Assembly: GCA_016934335.1 (NCBI GenBank)
Contig: JAFGTC010000138.1
Coordinates: 1-64,000, forward strand
Length of the DNA stretch: 64,000 nt
Direction of reading: 5' to 3'
Source: Candidatus Omnitrophota bacterium
Lineage (GTDB): Bacteria > Hinthialibacterota > Hinthialibacteria > Hinthialibacterales > Hinthialibacteraceae
Positions 8,280 to 16,324 of this stretch are shown one piece after another. The translations under genes and the position numbers were made by a program. Every line of letters begins with the position of its first letter. Position 1 is the stretch's first letter. The notes beneath the pieces were generated by a model, which worked only from the letters and a program-made list of their open reading frames with translations, had not been told where the DNA came from and did no database searches.

Positions 8280-8306
8280 GATCGAAGTACTCCCTTACCG
8301 TCGATC

Positions 8307-8879
8307 TTAAGACGGCTGCTTTAAACCGATGTTTCCATCCACTTTGGACATATCGGCGATGTATAATCCATGTTTTAGGTAGTAATCCCGTTTGGATCCG
8401 AACGCAAGAGTGCATGTCGGTTCGGGAATGCTTCCGTCTGCCTTCAGGTACAAGTTTACGACATAATCCCCGCCTCCCGGACAATCCGGTTCGGCGCCTA
8501 GTTTCAGGAAGAGCGCCCGTTCGGCGTCGATATTCATTTTGGTGTAAATGTGGCGCTGGGCTAATTCGAGGGTTTCATTCAAATCGAACAATTCGCAGAT
8601 TTTTTCGCCGGGCTGGGTATGATTCTGATCCGCCAGATATTTCAAGCAATTGGCAATCAGGGTTAAACGGGCGGAACTTTCCTTGCCTCGCACATTATCC
8701 AGATAACGAAAATAACCCGGTATAGCCACAAACGCGATCAAAATAAACGAGAGAACAACGGCGGCTAATTCCCACCAATCCATTCCAAAAGGAAGATTCT
8801 TGGATGGAAGAGCAGAACGAGTCGGCGCGGGAGCCGGTTCGTTCTGCGATGCGATGTTTTCTTCATGTTCTGCATTCAT
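8307..8879 (-). CDS. pilin-like membrane protein without a prepilin signal
   Basis: The 190-residue protein has a proline/alanine-rich cytoplasmic N-terminus (1-33), one hydrophobic helix (about 37-56) and a soluble domain. Immediately after the helix, IPGYFRYLDNVRGKESSARLTL resembles in order the start of pseudopilin heads, where a conserved proline, tyrosine and short charged helix follow the membrane segment. The G-FTLIE cleavage motif is absent, so prepilin peptidase should not process it. The start codon shares one base with the TPR gene stop (TAATG), indicating coupled translation, and the NtrC-like gene follows after 27 bp. Function is unknown. A pilin-derived membrane protein is my inference, and chance resemblance is possible. 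Confidence 0.6.
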   Translation of the reverse strand: MNAEHEENIASQNEPAPAPTRSALPSKNLPFGMDWWELAAVVLSFILIAFVAIPGYFRYLDNVRGKESSARLTLIANCLKYLADQNHTQPGEKICELFDLNETLELAQRHIYTKMNIDAERALFLKLGAEPDCPGGGDYVVNLYLKADGSIPEPTCTLAFGSKRDYYLKHGLYIADMSKVDGNIGLKQPS

Positions 8880-11377
8880 TATGGCTGCTCCTTACCGAAT
8901 TTCCATTGCATTTGTAAACGGGCCAAATCGGAGAACAATGTATTGGGCAATTCCATCATGATTTCCTGATATTCCGTCATATCGGCGATATCGGCGGAGG
9001 AGGATGGATTCAATTTTAGAAGATCCAAATGAGTCATACCCTGGATGACAGGATGATCCACATCCACAAGAAGCCGCCGCCATTCTTCTCGAGCGCCGTC
9101 AAGGTCGCCGGATTGATATTTCAATTGACCGATATAATAGCGCGCCCATTCTTCCACATCGCTTCCATAATGCTCGACAGCTAGTTGACGCAAGACCGGG
9201 ATGGCGGAAGAGAAGCGTCCTTGAAGTTCATACATCATCGCATCGCAGAAAAGCTGCAGTGAATCGCCTACCAGAGGCTCCAGGGCCGCCAACAAGGTTA
9301 AAGCATCATTAGATTTCCGCCAATATCGAGGATTCTCGGCGATTTCATCAAGAAGCGTTTTAGCGATTTCCGATTCGCGCTGGGCTATATAGATCCGGGC
9401 CAGGAGCAGTTGAGCGCTTTCCTCGTAAGGCGAGACGCAGACGGATTCCAACCATTGAATCGCGGGGCCGAAAGAGGCTGCTTCGGCGTAGGCGCGGCCG
9501 CGATAAAAGAGAAGCCGAGATGCGTCGTCCGAGGAGAGAGGATGTTCGAGAGTCGAAGACGCGGATTCTATGACGCGGATCGCCTTTAACGCCTCATTGG
9601 ATTGATAGCCGTTCAAGCGCAGGTCGGCATAGGTCAGTAAGCGCTGCAGACTCACGGAATTCAACTGGACGGATTCCGTCGTGGAAAGAACGGTCTGAAT
9701 GGAGGGAAGCATTAAATCAGCGGCTTGTCGCTGAGCGATTATCGAGGGATTTTGCCGGAGAATTTTGGCGTACATTTGATCGGCTATCGTCCGATAAAAA
9801 CTATCTTCCGGAATCGCCTCCAAAAGGGAGGCCGCCCAATCCTGATCGCCGAAGCGAATCGCTTCGGCGGCGAAATGATATTTCCAAACGCCCTGTTCAT
9901 CGGCGTCGATTAAAGGCTGTAATTGATTTCGATAGGCCGGTTGAACGCCGATTTGGAAAAGGGGGGTTTTAATCCATTCCGGGATCGAGTTAAAGGATGC
10001 GCCGGAAGCCTCATTTACAAAGTTGGAGATAAGAGGACGAAGGTCGGATTGGGTTTCCGCGTATTGGAAGATCACGGAAGAAATCATCGAAGGATCGATT
10101 CCTCCAGAAGCGACGGCAATTTGAAAGGCGGCGACGGCCCCGGAATAATCGCCGTACTGAAGCGAAGCCTGTCCCTGCCTCCACGTCAGGGGGGGAGGCA
10201 GGGTTTCTTTTAACTGATCGATCAACGCTTTAGCGGAATCCACATCGCCCAGAGTAAAGATTTCCTGAGCGGCGTTCAGAACCGCCGTCGGCGCATTGGA
10301 CTGGTCATGCGCCCATTGCCGCCATAATCGAACGGCATCCTGTGAACGGCCTTCCTCTACTAAGAGATTGGATAGTTTTTTGCGCCGATTCAAATCCATT
10401 GGGATCTGTTTCAATAAGTGATCAAGCATTTGAACAGCCGGCTCAGCGCCTCGAAATCGAACTGTTAAATCGATCCAGCGGTCGATCAACCGCCCTGGAA
10501 GTGAAAGCAGCAAATCCCCGGCGAAATCGGCTCGGTCCATTCCGACAGTTTCGGCGATGTAATCTTCCAGACGATTCAACGCTTCCTCGCCGCGTCCATC
10601 TTCTTCGAGAAGACTGACTTCGAGAAGAACATACGCGCCGGCCGCCTCGCCGTCAGATCCCTGCGCTTCGCGGATTCGCCCCAGAAGGGCCTCAAGTTGA
10701 TCGGCGGAACGATACAAATCAAGCAGTTGGCCGGCATATTCATAAGCGCGAAGAGGATTTTCCGGCCATAATTTCTCAAATAGATCTATACTTTCCTGCG
10801 TGCGTCCTTGTTTCCGGAGAAGATCGGCGAATTCCCACCCCAACTCGTCAACATGCTGAGGGATAATTCGATGGCGCACATTTTCGATTTGTTCGTCCGT
10901 AAGTGTTTGATACTCGTAATTCTCCATCAACAGTCTGAGAACATTCTGCTGATTGGCGGAATCGGATTGGCGGATTATTTCCCATAAGATCGAAGCGGCT
11001 TTTTCGTACAAACCAATTCGTTCGAGGTTCTCGGCGTAATGCTGCAAGTAATAATGGCGGAGAGTCATTGCGCGAAGATCGTTCGCGGAAGGCAGCAGAT
11101 CAATCAATTGTCGATAATGATGGGCCGCCAGTTCAAATTCCGCCTGCGATTCTTCGATCATGGCCAATTTGCGAAGGACGTCGACCCGATTCGGAAACGA
11201 CGGCCATTGGTCGGATTCCATCATTCGCTGATAGTAATACGAAGCGGAGACATAATCGCCCGTGCTGAAAGAGGCGTTGCCATCTTGTAGCAAATCCATC
11301 AAATCGTCGCTCAACGCCGAAGAAGAGAGCGATCCCAGGCTCAAACATATCATCCAAACGAAAAAAAAACGATTCAT
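8879..11377 (-). CDS. exported TPR-repeat protein
   Basis: The 832-residue protein begins with a signal peptide (MNRFFFVWMICLSLGSLSSS-A) and then consists almost wholly of helical TPR-like hairpins. Examples are GDYVSASYYYQRMM, AEFELAAHHYRQLI, GLYEKAASILWEII, GRTQESIDLFEKLW and GDLDGAREEWRRLL. Such proteins scaffold complexes in the periplasm. The frame can be read from a GTG at 11395, but the ATG at 11377 puts the signal peptide at the N-terminus. Neither start has a strong ribosome site. The stop overlaps the next start by one base. With the pilin-like protein it may form an envelope complex, and the regulator downstream may report on it. Confidence 0.75.
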   Translation of the reverse strand: MNRFFFVWMICLSLGSLSSSALSDDLMDLLQDGNASFSTGDYVSASYYYQRMMESDQWPSFPNRVDVLRKLAMIEESQAEFELAAHHYRQLIDLLPSANDLRAMTLRHYYLQHYAENLERIGLYEKAASILWEIIRQSDSANQQNVLRLLMENYEYQTLTDEQIENVRHRIIPQHVDELGWEFADLLRKQGRTQESIDLFEKLWPENPLRAYEYAGQLLDLYRSADQLEALLGRIREAQGSDGEAAGAYVLLEVSLLEEDGRGEEALNRLEDYIAETVGMDRADFAGDLLLSLPGRLIDRWIDLTVRFRGAEPAVQMLDHLLKQIPMDLNRRKKLSNLLVEEGRSQDAVRLWRQWAHDQSNAPTAVLNAAQEIFTLGDVDSAKALIDQLKETLPPPLTWRQGQASLQYGDYSGAVAAFQIAVASGGIDPSMISSVIFQYAETQSDLRPLISNFVNEASGASFNSIPEWIKTPLFQIGVQPAYRNQLQPLIDADEQGVWKYHFAAEAIRFGDQDWAASLLEAIPEDSFYRTIADQMYAKILRQNPSIIAQRQAADLMLPSIQTVLSTTESVQLNSVSLQRLLTYADLRLNGYQSNEALKAIRVIESASSTLEHPLSSDDASRLLFYRGRAYAEAASFGPAIQWLESVCVSPYEESAQLLLARIYIAQRESEIAKTLLDEIAENPRYWRKSNDALTLLAALEPLVGDSLQLFCDAMMYELQGRFSSAIPVLRQLAVEHYGSDVEEWARYYIGQLKYQSGDLDGAREEWRRLLVDVDHPVIQGMTHLDLLKLNPSSSADIADMTEYQEIMMELPNTLFSDLARLQMQWKFGKEQP

Positions 11378-11513
11378 AGAAGTTTTTGACCGCACGTTTC
11401 AGATCATTCCGCCTGATTCCTTTGATTAAAACGGTTCGGAATCTAAAAGGTAATGGTAGGCGTACTTGCGCGGAAAACCAAGTAACAGAAGACTAAAATC
11501 CTACCGCCGGCGT

Positions 11514-12368
11514 TTAATGATGCAAGAGAACCGCTCGATTCAACTGGCGGAGAATGGCTTCCGTCGTGCTGCCCAGCACTAATTCTCGTATTCGGCTGTG
11601 GCCGTAAGCCCCCATAGCCACTAAATCCACGTTTTCCTCGTCGATGCAAGCGACGATCTGCTCGACCGGATCGCCTTTTCGATGGATGAGAATGTCTGGC
11701 AGTTGGTAGGCGTTGAGATATTTCAGAGCAGTTTCGGAGACTTGCCGGGCGACATTTTCTTCGTCATGGACAATTAACAGCCGAAGTTGCAGACTCCCCT
11801 TGGGGCAGGAGGCCGCCAACCGAACCGCCGCACGCAGCGACCGCAAGGCGTATTCGCTGCCGTCGAAACAAACTAAAATCCGCTGCAGCGTTCGATAGGA
11901 ATGTGGAGTAACGATCACGGGAAGTTTCGATCGGCGTACGACGCTCTCCAGATTGGAGCCCAAAAGTCCGCTGCTGTATTGCGCGCCCGCACCTCGCTGT
12001 CCAAGATACAGAAGATCGCAGCACTGGGCTTCCTCTAAAATGATTTCCGGCACTAATCCCTCTCGAATCTCCCGGTCGAAAGGAATGTCTTCTTTGCGGC
12101 ACTCTTCTCCTACGCGAGACAGAACTTCTTCGGCGCGTTCCTTTTGCCGGCGAAGAAATTGCGTATTTTCGAGAACAGTTTCGTCAAAAACGGGAGGGAA
12201 ATCGGCGCTAGGGTAGTAATAAGGATACACGATAGCGATCTCTTTCCGATCCAGGACGCTTAAGCCTGTAATGCGCGCGCCGAGAAGTTTGGCGTGCTCT
12301 AAAGCGTATCGCGTACAAACTTCGCTGTAATGAGAGGCGTCGACGGCCAATAAGATCGATTTAAACAT
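11514..12368 (-). CDS. tandem-domain universal stress protein
   Basis: The 284-residue cytosolic protein has two UspA domains, about 1-145 and 150-284. Each starts with the hydrophobic strand and acidic residue of the family (ILLAVDAS and ILVCFDGS). The ATP-binding G-x2-G-x9-G-S/T motif is clear in the second domain (GAYGHSRIRELVLGS) and recognisable in the first (GQRGAGAQYSSGLLGS). These proteins bind ATP and appear under stress or growth arrest. The start at 12368 is fixed by GGAGGTGG a few bases upstream. The 58 residues encoded further 5' in frame have no family similarity. The gene is divergent from the PilZ-like/STAS gene. Confidence 0.85.
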   Translation of the reverse strand: MFKSILLAVDASHYSEVCTRYALEHAKLLGARITGLSVLDRKEIAIVYPYYYPSADFPPVFDETVLENTQFLRRQKERAEEVLSRVGEECRKEDIPFDREIREGLVPEIILEEAQCCDLLYLGQRGAGAQYSSGLLGSNLESVVRRSKLPVIVTPHSYRTLQRILVCFDGSEYALRSLRAAVRLAASCPKGSLQLRLLIVHDEENVARQVSETALKYLNAYQLPDILIHRKGDPVEQIVACIDEENVDLVAMGAYGHSRIRELVLGSTTEAILRQLNRAVLLHH

Positions 12369-12486
12369 GGATTCCACCTCCTTCTGCCATCCCACGAATG
12401 TTAACTCGCTCTCTTTGTATTTTAGACTCGATTCCGCCGGATGGGAATTAGAAAACGTATTTTGGCGCCGAAGCGATTTTGTTTGT

Positions 12487-12515
12487 TTGCAATCTGACTC
12501 GTTTTTCGGTACTAT
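12487..12515 (+). promoter_or_regulatory. candidate promoter of the PilZ-like/STAS gene
   Basis: TTGCAA (12487-12492), a 17-base spacer and TACTAT (12510-12515) precede the GTG at 12560. Both boxes match consensus at four of six positions, so support is moderate. Confidence 0.35.
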
Positions 12516-12559
12516 ATGACAACGACGATTCATTGCCATCACGGTAAGGATATATAATT

Positions 12560-13672
12560 GTGTTTTCCTATACGCTGCGCGAAGAACGCCGCTCCATCTA
12601 TGAACGTTGTTTGTGGTGCAGCAACGAATCGGAAGAAGCAGCAGAGGGAACTATTCAAGACGAAAGCGCTTCCGGGATATTGCTGGAGACGGAGAAGCCG
12701 CTGGCCATGAGTCAGCGGATCTGGATCCTCATGCTTCCCGATGAAGAGATCACCCGGCAAGAGCTGTCTCCGGAGGATATAATTCATCATCCCCTCAGCC
12801 GGACTGGAATCGTCGTCCGGCAGGAATCGCCGCTTCGAGCCGGCATTCGGTTCGATGACAGCGAAAACAAACGGCTGTCTTATCAACGATGGTATCGAGG
12901 CGGGAGCCTCATAGTCACTCTTTCCGCCGAAGATTGGGCGGTTATCACCTTGAGCGGCGAATTGAATTTTGAATCAGCTGTCTTCCTGGAGCGAATCTTC
13001 AGCAAATCCGGCAAGCCGCAGCAAGAAATTTTGTTTTCCTGCCACGAAGTCAAACAGGTTAATAACACGGCTTTGACAGTACTTCGATCTGTTATTCGAC
13101 AATGCGATAAAAGCGGAGTCATGATTACGATCATCGCCGGCTCAACGATGGCGGAATCCTTGGGAAAAAACATAGGGATCAAAAATGGTTGTTTGGCGAA
13201 TATTGACGCCCCTCCCCTGCAAACCAAACGTTCGCTCAAAAGAGAATTGGAGGCGGAAGCCGCCAACGGATCCCATGGAGTGGTCTTGCTGGCTCGCGGA
13301 GCGGTGGGATTAAATCGACTGTCTGCACCGATGATTCGATTGGGCATCCCCTCTTGGAAGACGCAAAACTTTAGAGAAGCGGCGAATCTGATTGCATTCA
13401 ACAAACCTCTATTCGTCATTGTCGATGTTGAGATTGAACAATGCCCCATGCTGTTGGAACTGAATCGACTTGAAGAGTACGAGCTGGAAAAATTGCCGCC
13501 GATCATGGTCATTGGCCCTCCTCACTTAAGCGAGTTGATACGAACCGCCCTGAAGCCTCCCGTAAAAGTCTATATATCGAAACCCTATACAGATCGGGAT
13601 TATATGAATGGGTTGAAGGCAATGATCAATCAGGAATACAATATGCAAAAAATCCAGGACGCCTTTATTTGA
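12560..13672 (+). CDS. PilZ-like / STAS / receiver-like fusion protein
   Basis: The 370-residue protein appears to have three signalling modules. Residues 8-100 resemble PilZ (ERRS start, a D-x-S-x-S-G-I block and a later RAGIRFDD strand), but the RxxxR c-di-GMP motif is not convincing. Residues about 120-205 are a STAS domain (VITLSGELNFESAVFL, then NNTALTVLRSVI), as in anti-sigma-factor antagonists. Residues about 265-360 look like a degenerate receiver, with VIVDVE in place of the phospho-acceptor strand and a KPYT-like Lys. The start is GTG with AAGGA nine bases upstream. A lone STAS protein follows, so the two probably work in one partner-switching pathway. The kinase/phosphatase partners are not here. 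Confidence 0.6.
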   Translation: MFSYTLREERRSIYERCLWCSNESEEAAEGTIQDESASGILLETEKPLAMSQRIWILMLPDEEITRQELSPEDIIHHPLSRTGIVVRQESPLRAGIRFDDSENKRLSYQRWYRGGSLIVTLSAEDWAVITLSGELNFESAVFLERIFSKSGKPQQEILFSCHEVKQVNNTALTVLRSVIRQCDKSGVMITIIAGSTMAESLGKNIGIKNGCLANIDAPPLQTKRSLKRELEAEAANGSHGVVLLARGAVGLNRLSAPMIRLGIPSWKTQNFREAANLIAFNKPLFVIVDVEIEQCPMLLELNRLEEYELEKLPPIMVIGPPHLSELIRTALKPPVKVYISKPYTDRDYMNGLKAMINQEYNMQKIQDAFI

Positions 13673-13821
13673 CAGCAATGTGACGACGATCTCCTCAGAT
13701 GCAAGTTTTGAGAGCGGTGAATTAAGTCATCGCCCAATTTGGATTTTGCATTACACTGAAAAACCAAACAGAGAAGCGCCCGGAACGTTGCATCGCCTAT
13801 GCTGCATTCCTTTTCAAGAAA

Positions 13822-14151
13822 ATGATTGAGATCCAAAAACATAATATCGGAAGATATGTCGTTATCCGAATCCTTGGTCAAATTGAAAAAGAGGATCTAT
13901 TTACGTTGGAAGAACGGCTGCGTTCGACATCCAGCAAAAATCATCCTACAGCGGTTCTTCTCGAAGACTCTTTCCATGCGCCGATGTTTCTATTAGCGCC
14001 GCTGATAGCGCTGCGAAACTCCAGAACCGAGCCGGATGCGACGATTACGATCGTCAATGCGCCGGAGGAATTCCGCTTTATCGTTCAGGCGGCGAAATTG
14101 GATCACATTTTCCGTTTTGCGCCATCGTTGGAATCCTTAAAAACAGATTAA
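13822..14151 (+). CDS. small STAS-domain protein
   Basis: The 109-residue protein is about the length of a single STAS domain of the anti-sigma-antagonist type. It opens with an amphipathic strand (YVVIRILGQI) and a helix (DLFTLEERLRS), has central strands (TAVLLEDS, TITIVN) and ends with FIVQAAKLDHIFRFAPSLES, the usual last helix and strand. The phosphorylatable serine normally found before the second helix (D-S-S/T-G) is replaced by a DSFHAPMF context, so classic phospho-switching is doubtful. It follows the STAS fusion gene on the same strand after 149 bp in which I see no gene. Confidence 0.6.
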   Translation: MIEIQKHNIGRYVVIRILGQIEKEDLFTLEERLRSTSSKNHPTAVLLEDSFHAPMFLLAPLIALRNSRTEPDATITIVNAPEEFRFIVQAAKLDHIFRFAPSLESLKTD

Positions 14152-14160
14152 GATTTAATA

Positions 14161-14274
14161 ATGACGACGGATCGAGAAATCCAAATTGCAACAGCATCAT
14201 TCATGCAGCGCGATTCATCCTTGAGAAACGCCAAAGACGAGAATCTTATCGTATTGAGAGAAAAAACATCATGA
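14161..14274 (+). CDS. 37-codon ORF overlapping the next start
   Basis: An ATG nine bases after the STAS stop opens a 37-residue frame whose TGA overlaps the next start as ATGA (14271-14274). The same overlap style couples genes elsewhere in this window. The predicted peptide is hydrophilic with no recognisable domain, and no ribosome site precedes it. It may be a short coupled leader for the following gene or simply chance. Confidence 0.35.
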   Translation: MTTDREIQIATASFMQRDSSLRNAKDENLIVLREKTS

Positions 14275-14975
14275 CACAGCCTCTTCTAGTATTATCCCGC
14301 TCCCAAAATTCAGAGTTCCGTACAGATCAGTCCTTTTTGAAGACTCTTCCGTTAGACGCCGTAATGGAAGCCTTTAATCCAAAGATTGTTCTGGAACTGC
14401 CTATTCGCCGCGCAGGTCAAGAAGGCTGCGTAAGCGACAATCCGCCTATCGAAGAAATTGATCCATTATTAAGCGGCCCTCGAGAGGCGCAATTCGGCGC
14501 CCTGCGAATTCCCGTTGATCTCGATCAACCCGAAAACCGGATCGGAGAAGAGATTTCAGCGATTGACGGGTGGGCGGACCTGGCCTCGTATGCGGACATT
14601 GCGCTTGTGCGTCTTTTCCTTCTGCATACAGAATTTATTGAATCACCGCACATTGAACATATGCTGAAGGAAATTTTGCACTATCTGAACGATATGGATA
14701 TTTCCTCGTCCCTGCGACTCCCGATTTCCATGATTTCCAACCTTCCCGAGTATCTTGACAAAATTCTGCGCAACCCAGAATTCCCTTGTGGACTAGACAT
14801 CCCAATCAATCTGAATGCATCGGAAGCGCCGCAGCCCGCCGATTCGCCGATTATTCAAACCCTGTCAGCCGCTCTCCCTGAGTCGTACACGGCGGATGAC
14901 CTCTGCGACTGGTTCGGAAAGATCCATGCGCATGCCAGCGAATCGGTGAAAGCGATTGTTTTCGAGATCCCTTGA
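14271..14975 (+). CDS. protein of unknown function, 234 residues
   Basis: I do not recognise the family. The protein is acidic, soluble and without signal peptide or membrane helix. Two stretches, about residues 70-85 and 140-190, are rich in Leu-Pro-Ile alternations (RIPVDLD, LRLPISMI, LDIPINLN) that look like repeated short beta strands, with a helical part (about 95-135) between them. It is last in a same-strand run with the PilZ-like/STAS and STAS genes and starts by ATGA overlap, so a role in that signalling module is plausible. It converges with the glycosyltransferase gene 47 bp away. Confidence 0.55.
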   Translation: MTQPLLVLSRSQNSEFRTDQSFLKTLPLDAVMEAFNPKIVLELPIRRAGQEGCVSDNPPIEEIDPLLSGPREAQFGALRIPVDLDQPENRIGEEISAIDGWADLASYADIALVRLFLLHTEFIESPHIEHMLKEILHYLNDMDISSSLRLPISMISNLPEYLDKILRNPEFPCGLDIPINLNASEAPQPADSPIIQTLSAALPESYTADDLCDWFGKIHAHASESVKAIVFEIP

Positions 14976-15022
14976 GTCGGAAAGTCATTGCATCCATTTT
15001 CTCTACGAATTGGATAAACATT

Positions 15023-16171
15023 TCAAACCAAGGATGTACATTCACGAAGATGCTGCAGCGTCTGCTCGATGCGGCGAGCGTATGTATGATCCTGCGAAAT
15101 CCGCCGGCGGCCCCGGCGTATGACGCTTTGTCGCTCTTCCGGTCGGTGAAGATAATAATCGATTTTTCGGCGGAGGTCGTCCTGGCCGCTCCAATAGATC
15201 GCTTCAACGCCCGGCGAGAAAAAGCGCCCCGCCGCCGGAACCCAATCGGATAGGAGAAATCCCCCCGAAACGGGAGCATTGAAATCCCTCTGATTCAGGC
15301 TTCCACGGCACTGAATGCTATGGATGTTTAAATTGATTTGTGCGGAGGCGAAAAGCGAGGGAAGTTCCGTCACAGGATCGATAGGACCGCAGAAACATTC
15401 GGCCAGCGGCGATCCTTGTAAAAGACGAGGCCAATGCTCGTTGCCGTATATTCGAAGATTGTAATCTTGTAAGGATTCCAACGTTTGGATGCGAAGCCGA
15501 TTGTTGGCTTCCCAATATAAATAGTGAGCGACCGGGGGCGTAATTTGAATCTGTTTGCCAGGCGCGATGGGATGCTCTTCGGCTAATTGATAGAAGGTCT
15601 TACATCGGTTTTGTAATTTCAGATCGACAAGTCGATCGACATAAGCGCGCATTCCCGGTGACAATTGCGAGCGGCGAGAGGATTGATCGATGACGCCCCC
15701 TACGAAACACACATCGCAGGAATATCTGGGATCAGGCTTCCCTTCCCCGCCGACGTCGCAAGCCAAGGGCAGCCATCCGCAAGCGGAAGGCTGAAAACCG
15801 CGAAGATAATCCAAATATTCCGCATCGAAGGAAAAAACGTATTCGTTCGGTTCGAAGGGTTTGTCGACGAAAAAATGGGGATCATCCAAAAACCAGATCC
15901 ATTTTTTGCCGTTCAACGGCCGGTCGGACTGCGGAATTTGCAGATAATCGCATAGTTGAGAAGCCGTTTGATTGATTAGAAAAATCCAAGCCGGCTTGGT
16001 TCGTAACAAATCCTCTCGCAAAATCGATTTGGAGGATGATTCAAGCAGAGGCGCTTCGGCGATGCGCGTTTCCCAGCCGGATTTCTTTAACTGATCAAAG
16101 AGGCGGCGTTTAAACAGACCGAAGCCGCGATCGGCGCCGTCAGAATAAGTCCAGATAGAGGGCGATTTCAT
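15023..16171 (-). CDS. CgeB-like glycosyltransferase
   Basis: The 382-residue protein resembles the CgeB/DUF3880 plus Glyco_trans_1_2 family of GT-B glycosyltransferases. The N-terminal half carries a KKWIWFLDDPHFF block. The C-terminal half has the nucleotide-sugar region: LRIYGNEHW, LFASAQINLNIHS, then NAPVSGGFLLSDW and a C-terminal Y-x5-RR helix. These proteins are usually cytosolic and modify surface polysaccharides or flagella. Acceptor and donor are unknown. I chose the ATG at 16171 where similarity begins. The frame continues 5' to 16204 through a run of ATGs with no ribosome site. It is divergent from resB. Confidence 0.7.
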   Translation of the reverse strand: MKSPSIWTYSDGADRGFGLFKRRLFDQLKKSGWETRIAEAPLLESSSKSILREDLLRTKPAWIFLINQTASQLCDYLQIPQSDRPLNGKKWIWFLDDPHFFVDKPFEPNEYVFSFDAEYLDYLRGFQPSACGWLPLACDVGGEGKPDPRYSCDVCFVGGVIDQSSRRSQLSPGMRAYVDRLVDLKLQNRCKTFYQLAEEHPIAPGKQIQITPPVAHYLYWEANNRLRIQTLESLQDYNLRIYGNEHWPRLLQGSPLAECFCGPIDPVTELPSLFASAQINLNIHSIQCRGSLNQRDFNAPVSGGFLLSDWVPAAGRFFSPGVEAIYWSGQDDLRRKIDYYLHRPEERQSVIRRGRRRISQDHTYARRIEQTLQHLRECTSLV

Positions 16172-16218
16172 ATCCCCTTGAAAAGAATTGCATGACATCA
16201 TCATTTTTGATAATTGCC

Positions 16219-16246
16219 TTGGCTTCCATGGGTGAACGATTATACT
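16219..16246 (+). promoter_or_regulatory. candidate promoter of resB-ccsA
   Basis: TTGGCT (16219-16224) and TATACT (16241-16246) are 16 bases apart. Transcription from here would start near 16253 and exclude the earlier frame opening at 16214, supporting the GTG at 16325. Confidence 0.4.
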
Positions 16247-16324
16247 ACCATCAAATCAACAATCCATCATATTATAAAACGAAGGCATATAAAATCGCAC
16301 CGGAAAATACATCGGGAAAAATCT

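Noticed and set aside
15023-16204. Start of the CgeB-like glycosyltransferase at 16204
   Set aside because: No ribosome site at the ATG cluster, and family similarity begins only at the ATG at 16171.
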